Position numbers and translations under genes: made by a program
Notes under the pieces: model-generated
The model's input: the letters and a program-made list of their open reading frames with translations, nothing else
The model's database searches: none
Told to the model about the DNA's origin: nothing
Part shown: in pieces, positions 44,720-53,800 of the stretch
How the letters are laid out: each line of letters begins with the position of its first letter
Position numbering within the stretch: position 1 is the stretch's first letter
Origin: UBA4416 sp964543545
GTDB lineage: Bacteria; Bacteroidota; Bacteroidia; B-17B0; Aurantibacillaceae
DNA length: 64,000 bases
Assembly: GCA_964543545.1 (NCBI GenBank)
Contig: CAZIYT010000006.1
Coordinates: 1-64,000, forward strand
Direction: 5' to 3'

Positions 44720-45367
44720 ATGATCAAACTGAATTTCAAACAACTGGTATATGGCTTTACGCTGTTTGCCGTATCGCTTTGCCTCCTGCGCATCTTTAAG
44801 AGCGACGGGCGCTCCTACATCTTCCTGCTCTGGAACCTCTTCCTGGCCTTTGTGCCCTGGTGGATCAGTACGTATTTCAAACAGAGACAGATCCTGCGCT
44901 GGAAAGATGCGTCGCTGCTCCTGCTATGGCTGCTCTTCCTTCCCAATGCGCCCTATATGCTCACCGATTTATTCCACCTGAAGCACAGGCCGCCCATCCC
45001 GCTGTGGTTCGACCTGGTGCTGATCCTGTCCTTTGCCTTTATCGGGCTGCTGGTGTTTTACAGGTCATTGAAAGACATGATCAGCCTTTTCAAAAATTAC
45101 ATGAGCACCGGTATGCTGACCTGTGTAACCTATTTTATTTTCTGGCTCATTTCTTTCGGCCTGTACCTCGGAAGATTTCTGCGTTTCAACAGCTGGGATG
45201 TGATGCATCCGGTATCGCTTGGGAAAGCCTGTTGCCGCCTGCTGCTGAATGAAAGCGCATTGAAGGATGTAACGGCGTTTACGCTGATCTTTTCGGCCTT
45301 TCTTATGTTCCTGTTCTTTCTGATCACGCATTTAGAAAGAGAGGAGAAACATTATCAGGAGTTGTAA
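44720..45367 (+). CDS. DUF1361-family membrane protein
   Basis: 215 residues from the ATG at 44720. An earlier in-frame ATG (44690) lies inside an inverted repeat and would add ten residues of low-complexity sequence, so it is not used. About six or seven membrane helices; the signature is FLPNAPYMLTDLFHL followed by a Trp-rich loop, with YFIFWLISFGLYLGRFLRFNSWDV near the C-terminus. The function of the family is unknown. The upstream element could form a strong hairpin in the leader. Confidence 0.8.
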   Translation: MIKLNFKQLVYGFTLFAVSLCLLRIFKSDGRSYIFLLWNLFLAFVPWWISTYFKQRQILRWKDASLLLLWLLFLPNAPYMLTDLFHLKHRPPIPLWFDLVLILSFAFIGLLVFYRSLKDMISLFKNYMSTGMLTCVTYFIFWLISFGLYLGRFLRFNSWDVMHPVSLGKACCRLLLNESALKDVTAFTLIFSAFLMFLFFLITHLEREEKHYQEL

Positions 45368-45446
45368 GAAGAATGGTAAAAGATGTTTTAATTTCAGGAG
45401 CAGTTACAGATTGAAAGATCAGGATTATTTCTAGTTGGGCGCCCGC

Positions 45447-45460
45447 CACGACATGTCGTG
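45447..45460. repeat. CGACAWGTCG palindrome, copy 3
   Basis: CACGACATGTCGTG is a perfect 14-base palindrome. It lies in the 290-base gap (45368-45657) before the metalloprotease gene. That gap otherwise holds no convincing gene; a 66-codon frame at 45458 has no family features. Confidence 0.55.
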
Positions 45461-45632
45461 AGGCTGTTGGAACTCGCTCTTTCCTCACTCATGCCGGCCC
45501 ATCAAGCCACTGGTTTGCTGCTGTCGCTTCATAAAGGAGCTCAGACAAATCCCAACATCCCTGGCGCAGTTTTCCAGTCTTATCAGGCTCCATCCTTTAA
45601 ACAATCTCTTCGTAACATTGACGTAATTTTAG

Positions 45633-45640
45633 TAAATTTG
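45633..45640 (+). promoter_or_regulatory. -7 box TAAATTTG of the metalloprotease gene
   Basis: TAAATTTG matches TAnnTTTG and is 17 bases upstream of the ATG at 45658. No -33 element is clear at the usual distance. Confidence 0.55.
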
Positions 45641-45657
45641 GGTAAAGACTATCGTTG

Positions 45658-46761
45658 ATGAAACAGCATTTACTTCTTGGCTTCCTGGTTTTGTTGGGCT
45701 TTACAATAAGTGCACAAAGCACTTACCGGGAATGCGCCACCGCTCCCAGCCAGGGCTGGGCAAATCAGCTAAAGAGCAGAATGGCCTCTCTTCAGACCAC
45801 GGATGCCAAAAAAATGACGCCGGTACAGATTCCTTACCAGGTCCATCTCTTTAAAAAATCAGACAGCAGCTCTGTGCTTACGCTCGCGGATATCTACCAC
45901 GAGATGGATACCGTGAATTCCTTTTATGCCAATGCCAATATGTTCTTTTACGAATGCGCACCTCCGGAGCTGATCATCGATGATTCCCTGTATGATTTTG
46001 CATCGTCGGAAGAGCCGATCCTGTTGAGCCAGCATTACATGCCGGATGTGCTGAACCTCTATTTTCCGAATACCGCCAAATCCGGAAACACATTGGTGTG
46101 TGGCTATTCCCGCTATCCGCCGAGTGTAGACCTGGCGGTGATTGCAGCAAGCTGCGCCAAAAACGGAAGCACCCTGCCGCATGAGATCGGGCATTACTTC
46201 GGCCTCATGCATACGCATGAAACTTTTGCCGGCGCCGAGCTGGTAGATGGCTCCAATTGCTCTTTTGCGGGGGACCAGATCTGCGATACGCCGGCCGACC
46301 CGATGCTGGATTATTCCACTGTGAACATTTCCTGTGTATACACAGGCACCGTCACCGATGGTAATGGCGTACCTTATACACCCGATGTGACCAACATCAT
46401 GAGTTATTCCCGTAAAGAATGCCGCTTCTATTTTTCGCCCATGCAATATGCAGTGCTGAATACGACCATGCAAAACGACCGCTCGTATTTGTATTGCAGC
46501 TTTGGCGTGGGCATCAAAGAGCTGCAACAAGGACTGTTCTCTGTGTTTCCGAACCCGGGAACCGAAAGCCTGTCTCTTAGCCTGAAGCAGGAAGCGGAAG
46601 GAAGCGTCTTCGATTTGTACGATGCACTGGGCAGCCGGGTACTTTCGGCAATGGTTTCCAAAGAGTACCGTATCGACACAGGGAACCTGCCTGCCGGGAT
46701 GTATTTTTACATCCTGAGGATTTCGGGGAACACCTACAGCGGAAAATGGGTGAAGGAATAA
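45658..46761 (+). CDS. T9SS-exported M43-like zinc metalloprotease
   Basis: 367 residues from the ATG at 45658; the TTG just before it is not needed. A signal peptide (LLLGFLVLLGFTISAQ) precedes a metzincin domain with HExxHxxGxxH (His175, Glu176, His179, His185) and a Met-turn NIMSY (Met248). Conserved Cys occur around CSFAGDQICDTPADP. The end is a type A sorting domain (SVFPNPGTESLS, GMYFYIL). This matches the pappalysin-like (M43) group of secreted proteases. Substrate unknown; extracellular protein breakdown is likely. Confidence 0.85.
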   Translation: MKQHLLLGFLVLLGFTISAQSTYRECATAPSQGWANQLKSRMASLQTTDAKKMTPVQIPYQVHLFKKSDSSSVLTLADIYHEMDTVNSFYANANMFFYECAPPELIIDDSLYDFASSEEPILLSQHYMPDVLNLYFPNTAKSGNTLVCGYSRYPPSVDLAVIAASCAKNGSTLPHEIGHYFGLMHTHETFAGAELVDGSNCSFAGDQICDTPADPMLDYSTVNISCVYTGTVTDGNGVPYTPDVTNIMSYSRKECRFYFSPMQYAVLNTTMQNDRSYLYCSFGVGIKELQQGLFSVFPNPGTESLSLSLKQEAEGSVFDLYDALGSRVLSAMVSKEYRIDTGNLPAGMYFYILRISGNTYSGKWVKE

Positions 46762-46784
46762 AGCCGGTACAGGAGCCAACAACT

Positions 46785-47150
46785 ATGACCAAAAAAAAGC
46801 CCACGTTTATACAGTCGATGTCTTTTGCCATCAATGGCCTGCGCATCGCAATGGAGGAAAAGCATGTCCGGCTGGACGTCCTGATTGCCGTGCTGGTGAG
46901 CGCCGCAGGATTTTATTTTCAGATCACCCATACAGAGTGGCTCATTTGCCTCCTGCTCTTTGGCCTTGTGATTGGTCTTGAGATCATGAATACAGCCATT
47001 GAGCGCTTTGTGGATATGGTACAACCCAACTGGGACGAGAAAGCGGGCAGGGTGAAAGACCTGTCGGCAGGAGCTGTCTTGTGTGCGTCTATCTTTGCTG
47101 CCATTGGCGGCATCTTGATTTTCGGGAAATATATCTTAGCTTTGTTTTAA
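46785..47150 (+). CDS. Diacylglycerol / undecaprenol kinase family protein
   Basis: 121 residues from the ATG at 46785, chosen because it starts the family core FIQSMSFAINGLRIAMEEK; an ATG at 46746 would overlap the protease gene. Three membrane helices and the motif GLEIMNTAIERFVDMV with its active-site Glu/Asn are typical of DgkA-type kinases. In Gram-positive bacteria these phosphorylate undecaprenol, in enterobacteria diacylglycerol; the substrate here is unproven. It is followed 31 bases later by a nucleoside phosphorylase. Confidence 0.85.
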   Translation: MTKKKPTFIQSMSFAINGLRIAMEEKHVRLDVLIAVLVSAAGFYFQITHTEWLICLLLFGLVIGLEIMNTAIERFVDMVQPNWDEKAGRVKDLSAGAVLCASIFAAIGGILIFGKYILALF

Positions 47151-47181
47151 AGCATTTTACCTAACCGTATAATCCATTTTT

Positions 47182-48054
47182 ATGAGTCAATTTCCAGAAA
47201 CCGAGCTGATCCTTACCAAAGAAAACCGTGTTTACCATATCAATCTGAAAGCGGAAGATATTGCGGATGATGTGATTGTGGTAGGCGACCAGCACCGGGT
47301 AGCGCAAATCTCAAAGCTTTTCAGTAAAATAGAATTCAAGACCGAGCACCGTGAGTTTGTGACCCATACCGGTTTCTTTAATGGTAAACGCATCACCGTA
47401 CTCTCTACCGGCATCGGTCCCGATAATATCGACATCGTGCTCAATGAGCTGGATGCGGCCGTCAACATCAATCTGGAGACCCGTGAATTGAATCCACAGC
47501 ACCGTTCCTTAAATATTGTGCGCCTGGGAACAAGCGGTGCCCTGCAGGCGGATATCCCCGTCAACGGGATCGTAGTGAGCTCGCACGGCTTAGGCCTGGA
47601 CGGCTTGCTGAATTTTTATGATAGCTGGGAACGGGTAGGTGAGAAGCCTATCAGCGAAGCCTTTATCAGGCACACGGGCTGGCTGCCGAACCTGCCTTAT
47701 CCCTATTGTGTGAAAGCTTCCGATGAGCTCCTCTCCAAATTCCGGGAAGGGACGCATATTGGCATTACTGCCACCGCTCCCGGCTTCTATGGCCCGCAGG
47801 GCAGGCAGATCCGCTTAAAAGCAGCGATGCCCGACCTGAATGAGATGCTGACGGCTTTCCGGCTTGGAGAGTACCGCATTACCAACTTCGAAATGGAAAC
47901 ATCAGCCCTTTACGGCTTAGGAAAGTTATTAGACCATCGCTGTTTAACCGCCTGTGTGATCATTGCAAACCGTGTGCGGAAGGAGTTTACAACGGATTAC
48001 GCGCGCAGCGTGGAGATATTAATAGAAGAAAGTTTACAACGATTAACAGCCTGA
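47182..48054 (+). CDS. Nucleoside phosphorylase (uridine phosphorylase-like)
   Basis: 290 residues of the PNP/UDP fold. Family features are VIVVGDQHRVAQIS near the start, VLSTGIGPDNIDIVLNEL, NIVRLGTSGALQADIPV in the phosphate-binding part, and FEMETSALYGLGKLL, in which the Glu contacts ribose. It would split a nucleoside with phosphate to a base and ribose-1-phosphate. The GDQHR segment differs from the usual GDPxR of uridine phosphorylase, so the specificity is uncertain. A hairpin with a T-run ends it. Confidence 0.85.
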   Translation: MSQFPETELILTKENRVYHINLKAEDIADDVIVVGDQHRVAQISKLFSKIEFKTEHREFVTHTGFFNGKRITVLSTGIGPDNIDIVLNELDAAVNINLETRELNPQHRSLNIVRLGTSGALQADIPVNGIVVSSHGLGLDGLLNFYDSWERVGEKPISEAFIRHTGWLPNLPYPYCVKASDELLSKFREGTHIGITATAPGFYGPQGRQIRLKAAMPDLNEMLTAFRLGEYRITNFEMETSALYGLGKLLDHRCLTACVIIANRVRKEFTTDYARSVEILIEESLQRLTA

Positions 48055-48085
48055 TTGTTAAGAAAATCTAATTAACATCTCAAAA

Positions 48086-48110
48086 TGGCCCCTTTTCGGG
48101 GCTATTTTTG
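48086..48110 (+). terminator. Terminator of the phosphorylase overlapping the next promoter
   Basis: Stem TGGCCCC/GGGGCTA (48086-48092, 48098-48104) followed by five T. The tract TATTTTTG (48103-48110) is also a perfect -7 box for the SirB1-type gene at 48140, so terminator and promoter share bases. Confidence 0.65.
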
Positions 48111-48139
48111 TTTATAGTATGCGAGCCAAGAAAAACGAA

Positions 48140-49009
48140 ATGAACCTGAAGGAGGTAATAGCCCTCATTACTTTACTGGACGATCCTGATGACGGAATTT
48201 ATTCGGAAGTAAAAAACAGGTTCATCGTATTGGGCCCACCGGCCATTCCACATCTGGAAACAGCCTGGGAAAACAGCTTCGATGCGCTGATGCAAAAGCG
48301 GATCGAAGGCATTATCCATACCATCCAGTTCAAGGCCCTGCAAAATGCCCTTAAATACTGGGCGGAAAACGAGCAGGACGATCTTTTCAAAGGCTGCAGC
48401 ATCATCGCCCGCTATCAATACCCCGACCTGGATGAGAATAAGTTGAAAAAGCAGCTCAACCAGATCAAGCAGGATGTGTGGCTGGAGCTTCATGATGACC
48501 TCACGGCCCTGGAAAAGGTTAAGATCATCAACCATATCCTCTTTGAAGTACACCAGTTTGGCGGGAATATCTCCAATTACCACGCGCCTCAAAACTCCTT
48601 TATTAATGTGGTTCTTGAGACCAAAAAAGGAAACCCGGTCATGCTGAGCGTTATTTATACGCTGATCTGCAAGGAGCTCAACATCCCGGTGTACGGCGTC
48701 AACCTGCCGCAGCACTTTGTGCTGGCCTATGTGAATGACCTTGCCAATTTGTTTGATCCTTCCCACAAGACCCTGTCCGATAACATTTTATTCTATGTGA
48801 ACCCTTTCAGCAAGGGCCTGATCTTTAACCAATCGGATATCGACTCCTTTATCAAGCAATTGAAAATAGAGCCTGAAACGAAGTATTATCTGCCTTGCTC
48901 CAATTTGGATATTATCAAACGGATCTTAAATAACCTGATCTATTCCTTCGATAAGATGGGATACGCCGAGAAAGTACGGGAATTGAAGGACCTGGATAAG
49001 CAACTGTAA
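48140..49009 (+). CDS. SirB1-type transglutaminase-like protein
   Basis: 289 residues from the ATG at 48140. An ATG at 48119 is also possible, but a -7 box at 48103-48110 puts the transcript start near it. The N-terminal third is helical. The core has INHILFEVHQFGGNISNYHAPQNSFIN and a GNPVMLSVIYTLICKELNIPVYGVNLP stretch with the later His of QHFVLAY. This matches the SirB1/YchA N-terminal transglutaminase-like family. No catalytic Cys stands in the usual place, so activity is doubtful. The methyltransferase gene follows 12 bases later. Confidence 0.75.
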   Translation: MNLKEVIALITLLDDPDDGIYSEVKNRFIVLGPPAIPHLETAWENSFDALMQKRIEGIIHTIQFKALQNALKYWAENEQDDLFKGCSIIARYQYPDLDENKLKKQLNQIKQDVWLELHDDLTALEKVKIINHILFEVHQFGGNISNYHAPQNSFINVVLETKKGNPVMLSVIYTLICKELNIPVYGVNLPQHFVLAYVNDLANLFDPSHKTLSDNILFYVNPFSKGLIFNQSDIDSFIKQLKIEPETKYYLPCSNLDIIKRILNNLIYSFDKMGYAEKVRELKDLDKQL

Positions 49010-49021
49010 TACCTAACTGCA

Positions 49022-49765
49022 ATGACTGACACAGGCCACATTCCGTTGGCGAAGGGAGTTCGTCACATTACCATTTACGATCAGAAACCGGATTGTGAGC
49101 TGTTTATCAATGATCCCTTATTTGATATTGCTCAACTGGCTGCAGGTGGTAAAAAGGTGGTGGATATTGGCTGTGGCTATGGCAGGAACCGGAAAAAGGT
49201 GGAAGATGCCGGTGGCATCTGGGTTGGTGTAGAGCCATTCGAGGGCGGCATGCACACGGTGGTTGGCCGGGCCGAGGATCTTCCCTTTGAGGATGCGAGC
49301 TTCGATATAGCCCTGATGACCTCCGTGATGGAGCATGTGGAAGATGTAGGGGCAGCCTTCAAAGAGATCTCAAGGGTTTTGAAAAAGGGTGGCGTTTTTG
49401 TCGGTTATATTGCCTACATGGAATGTTTTCACGAAATATCGTATAATCATTTATCTTTTAAAGGAATTGAGTATTACTGCAAGGTAAATGGCATGAAGCT
49501 TGAGAAGATCAGTGGAGGCAGGCGTTTCGGGATCGACTATCACCTGGCGGTATTGCTGTATCCTTTTCCCTTTAAGCATTTCAGAGGTTTTGTGGCCTGG
49601 AATATCCGCACACACCTTAAGCTGAAGTCGAAACTGATGTATATGTACTGGCGCTTTAAGCAGAAGATGAATGCCAGGGAAGCAGGCGAAAAAGCCGACC
49701 TGTTTTTTAAGATTGAATGCCTTAAGCAATCGAACGGCTTTAACCATATTATTAGAAAATTATAG
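49022..49765 (+). CDS. Class I SAM-dependent methyltransferase
   Basis: 247 residues. Motif I is VVDIGCGYGRNRKKVE (SAM glycine loop), followed by VGVEPFEGG, then EDLPFEDASFDIALMTSVMEHVED (motifs II-III) and LKKGGVFVGYIAYME. The C-terminal 90 residues are basic and aromatic and may contact a membrane or a sugar-lipid. Methylates an unknown acceptor. Likely co-transcribed with the SirB1-type gene before it. Confidence 0.85.
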   Translation: MTDTGHIPLAKGVRHITIYDQKPDCELFINDPLFDIAQLAAGGKKVVDIGCGYGRNRKKVEDAGGIWVGVEPFEGGMHTVVGRAEDLPFEDASFDIALMTSVMEHVEDVGAAFKEISRVLKKGGVFVGYIAYMECFHEISYNHLSFKGIEYYCKVNGMKLEKISGGRRFGIDYHLAVLLYPFPFKHFRGFVAWNIRTHLKLKSKLMYMYWRFKQKMNAREAGEKADLFFKIECLKQSNGFNHIIRKL

Positions 49766-49798
49766 AAACTAATCAGCCCTCATATCCTTGTAAAACCT

Positions 49799-49806
49799 TA
49801 ATTTTG
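49799..49806 (+). promoter_or_regulatory. -7 box TAATTTTG of the cyanophycinase gene
   Basis: TAATTTTG fits TAnnTTTG and is 27 bases upstream of the ATG at 49834. Confidence 0.55.
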
Positions 49807-49833
49807 CAGGATTGAAGCAACTATTTTTGAATC

Positions 49834-50742
49834 ATGATCCCAAAAGGCAAATTAATCATTATCGGTGGAGCTGTTGATAAAGGAAGTTTTACCGACAGTG
49901 ATATCAATAATAAGAACAGTGAAAAACACATCAAATTCTTTGAGACGGGCATTTTACGCCGCCTGATCAACGAATCGAAGCATAAGGAACAGTCGAGGAT
50001 TGAAGTCATCACCACGGCCTCTAAAATTCCGAAAGAAGTAGGCCCTGAGTATGTGAAAGCCTTAGAATCTTTAGGCGCTACCAATGTAGGCGTGCTCGAT
50101 ATTGAAAAGCGTGACCAGGCCCTGCAGCAGGAATCCGTTGACAGGCTGCGCGCAGCAGATGTGGTGATGTTTACCGGTGGCGATCAGCTGCGTTTAACTT
50201 CTATTTTAGGGGGAACGCCTTTCCATAAATTAATTCTCAACAAATACCAGAACGAAGAATTTATCTTTGCCGGTACATCGGCCGGTGCAGCGGCAGCTTC
50301 CAATAACATGATCTACCAGGGAAGCAGCAGCGAAGCCTTGCTGAAAGGGGAGGTGAAGATCACCAGCGGCCTCGGCTTGATTGATGACGTGGTGATCGAT
50401 ACGCACTTTGTACACCGTGGCCGTATCGGGCGCCTGTTCCAGGCAGTGGTCGGAAATCCCATCGTATTAGGCATCGGTCTCGGGGAAGATACAGGCTTAT
50501 TGATCACAGACGGGCACATGATGGAAGCCATCGGCTCCGGTTTGGTGATCCTCGTAGACGGCCAGCAGATCAGGGATACCAACATCACCCAGGTGGAAAT
50601 GAGCCAGCCTATTTCTATTAAAAACCTGATTGTGCATGTGATGAGCATGGGCGACATCTATGACCTGCAAACCAGCGAAATGACCATTGGTGCCGTGGCT
50701 TATCCTCAACTGGTGAGGAAAGAAGATCCGGATGATAACTAA
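49834..50742 (+). CDS. cphB: Cyanophycinase (peptidase S51)
   Basis: 302 residues. The nucleophile Ser149 lies in FAGTSAGAAA, and VMFTGGDQLR (about 111-120) and the His/Asp-rich VVIDTHFVHRGRIGR complete the site seen in cyanophycinases. The enzyme cuts beta-Asp-Arg dipeptides from cyanophycin, a nitrogen store. In Bacteroidota cphB is often followed by cphA (cyanophycin synthetase). Here a terminator and a gene on the other strand follow instead, so no synthetase is seen. The enzyme may serve scavenging or recycling. No signal peptide, so it is cytosolic. Confidence 0.85.
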   Translation: MIPKGKLIIIGGAVDKGSFTDSDINNKNSEKHIKFFETGILRRLINESKHKEQSRIEVITTASKIPKEVGPEYVKALESLGATNVGVLDIEKRDQALQQESVDRLRAADVVMFTGGDQLRLTSILGGTPFHKLILNKYQNEEFIFAGTSAGAAAASNNMIYQGSSSEALLKGEVKITSGLGLIDDVVIDTHFVHRGRIGRLFQAVVGNPIVLGIGLGEDTGLLITDGHMMEAIGSGLVILVDGQQIRDTNITQVEMSQPISIKNLIVHVMSMGDIYDLQTSEMTIGAVAYPQLVRKEDPDDN

Positions 50743-50763
50743 CCTTTGATGTTGACATAAATG

Positions 50764-50796
50764 AAAAACCCTCTGAGTATTACTCAGAGGGTTTTT
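50764..50796. terminator. Bidirectional terminator between cphB and the A2M gene
   Basis: Arms of 15 bases, AAAAACCCTCTGAGT (50764-50778) and ACTCAGAGGGTTTTT (50782-50796), pair perfectly around a 3-base loop. T-runs follow on both strands. Confidence 0.9.
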
Positions 50797-50854
50797 TTGT
50801 TTTTAGCAAATTTCTTGTGTCCGTTCGGGAGCCGTCGGGAACAATGGCGTCTGA

Positions 50855-53800
50855 TTACTTCGCCACCTTTACCCGGATACCTTCGCTGTGGCTGGTAAAC
50901 TCAGGGGCATACATGCATTGGATGGTTGTAACACCATTGCTGAAATCACCGTAGTGGTTCACTACCAAAGGATATTCAAACACGTAGGTTCCTTTGTTCA
51001 GGTAAGAGAAAAAGAAATTCGTGGCGGCATCCCTCGTACTTTCGTAGTAGCCCAGGCCATCCTGGTATTTGTAACCGCTGATCACGTTGGTAGGCTCGAA
51101 GCCGGAAGCACGCATGTCTTTCATGTGTACGTAGCTCATGTCCCTGTCCACGCGCAGCTCGATCCTTACTTTGATCTTATCGCCTAAGTGCAGCCTGGTG
51201 CCTTCGGTGATCGGCTCAATCACCGGGCCGCTGGCCGTGTTCTTTTGCAGGAACAATTGTTTTTTGATCTTCAGCGGCGTTTCGTGCGGTGTAATTTTAT
51301 CCAGCTGCTCAAAATACTGCCAGTACATGGCACCATAGCTTACACCCACATCTTTTTTCTCTACTTTAATTTTACCCATGGTGGCAGGCCTGATGTCGGA
51401 GCCGGTCCATGTTTTTTTGAAATAGCCGGTACCCGGTTCAGCGTTTAAGCTCTTGTCATTTTTAGGATCAAGCTTAATGTCGCCGACCGTGATCTCCACA
51501 TTCGGCTCCGTTGCCAGCCAGTCGGTGCCTTTCAGCAGCAAGGCGTACACGGCATCTGTCGTCGAGCGCGTGGTTCCCCAGTGCTGGGTTTGCTTGCTTT
51601 TCACCAGCCAGGTTTTAAGATCATCTACGGCTTTCAGATCGTTGTTGATCTCGTCAAAAGCTTCGATCATCAGGGCCTGCATTTCAATAGGCGCCTCATA
51701 CCAGTAGTAACCGTAATTCTCTTTCCAGTACATGCCCATTTCCTCACTGTTGATGCTGTTCTCTTTCAGCGATTTCAGGATGTCCTTCGGTGTTTTCGGA
51801 TCTTTGTAGCGGTGAAGGCTCAGGGCGATCATGCCCTGCATATATCGGCTGCTGTTGAGCCAATAGGTTTGTTCCTGTTTTTTATAATACTCGAAGTGCT
51901 CTTTGTCCTTAGAGCCGGGAATGATATCCTGGAAGTTGCTGCGCATGTATAAATACTGGATCGCCGTATAGCTTAAATGGTTTTCCGTTTTATACTTCGG
52001 ATTGTGCTTCTTCATGTACTCATATTCCTCGCGCATGCGGTCGTCGCAGTAATTGACCGCACGGGTAATCATGCTCCACACTTCCTGGTTCTCGCGCACT
52101 TTTACCACGCCAAGCTTGTCGAGGTGCGAGAAGCCGGTCATGATGTGCTGTGTGATATACCAATCGTCAGGGCCACCGTCAAACCATACAAAGCCTCCGT
52201 TCGGCGATTGTTTTTTCTGTAATTTTTTAAAGGCCTGGAATTGCTCGTTGCTCATTTTGTTAAGGTCGAACAGGAGCCCCACGCGCTTTTTATTTTCGCT
52301 TTCGTTCTTGGCCTGCAATACCCAGGGCGTTTCTTCCAGGATCAGCGATTTCAGCTCCTGGTTCTTTTCCAGGTTGGATAAGAAGGCATCCGGGCTTGCC
52401 ATTTTCCAGGCATCAAAGATCTGTTTGATCTTCGGTTTGGAGTTGACCACATAAGTTGCCAGGCTGTTGGCATAATAACGGGCAAAGGTTTGTTCCGCAC
52501 ACTCATAAGGATATTCCATCAGGTAGGGCAGCGCTTGCACGGCATACCAGGCCGGGTTTGCGGTGAACTCCAATGTGTACGAATGATTTTTGAGCGTGGT
52601 GGAATTATTATTCTGATTAGCGAACTTGGTGAAATTAAATTCCTTCGTCTGGTTGCTACGGATAGGCATCGGCATGCTCTCCGTTACCAGCATCCGGTTG
52701 GTCAATACCGGAACCGCCACTTCCTCACCATCGGTGAAATTGCCGGCTTTGGCAACTACTTTATATTTGATCGCAGAATAACCTTCCGGGATCATCAGTG
52801 TCCATTCGATGGCCGTGCTTTGTCCTTTTTTGACGGAGAAGTCGCGGGAGCCGATGGTTGGGAATTTTCCGCTCACCGCTTCAATCAGTTGGGAGGAGAT
52901 CTCCTTATCGGTAAGGGCATCATATAATTTGAGCTCCGCCATACCGGAAAGCTCCGTCTCCGATAAGTTGGAGATCTTGGAAATGAAGGTGATCTTATCA
53001 TTCTCCCGGAAGAAACGCGGTGCATTTGGCTGTACCATCAGGTCCTTCTGAGTTACCACCTCTTTTTCGAAGCTACCGGTTTTCAGGTCTTTCGTATGAG
53101 CCAGGCCCATCACCTTCCACTTCGTTAAGCTTTCGGGAACGGTGAATTTAATGATCACTTCACCTTTTTCGTTTGTTTGCAGCTGAGGGAAGAAGAAGGC
53201 CGTTTCATTGAAGTTACTGCGCGCCTTGATATCGGAGAGCTCGCCGCCTTTGCCTTCCCTGTTCGCATTTTCAGAAACTTCTGCACTTCCCTGCGCCAGC
53301 GTGGTCACATCGCCATCCGAATTTTTATTCCGGTAGGCTTTGTCCCCGCTTTCTTTCTTCAGGCCTTTGCTTTTTTCCATGGCTGGAGCGGCGGCTTTCG
53401 TTTCAGTAGCCGATACTTCATCCATGGCCGGGCTTTCTTCCCGCTCGGCTGATTTATTATAAGAATAAGAAGGCTGGCCTGTGCCTGCTGCGAAATAACC
53501 AGAATAATCATAAAAGCCCAGTCCGAAATAATTCAGCAGATCGTAAGCACGGGAAGGGATAGTCGCATAGTCGCCGGGAATCTCATAGAACTCTGTTGAG
53601 CTTGCCATCCGCGCAACCCCTGATGTCCAGTGCAGCCTGGCGTAATAGCTCTGGTAGATCCCAAAATACCAGTTGTTTGGTCTGAAGGCATCCAGCGAGG
53701 CATCGTACATGGTAGCTACCATTTCGGCTGCCGCTTTTTCTCCTTTTTTATCTTTCAGGATGAGCTTCCATTCTTCTGCCTGACCCGGTAATAATTTATT

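Noticed and set aside
45458..45658. 66-codon plus-strand frame before the metalloprotease
   Set aside because: It overlaps a palindrome and the -7 box of the next gene, and has no recognisable features.
45859..46782. Open frame of 307 codons antisense to the metalloprotease
   Set aside because: The plus-strand gene has a signal peptide, zinc motif and sorting domain; the minus frame has none.
48119..48139. ATG at 48119 for the SirB1-type gene
   Set aside because: Possible, but the -7 box at 48103-48110 implies a transcript start about 48117, and the family core begins at the 48140 Met. Kept only as an alternative.
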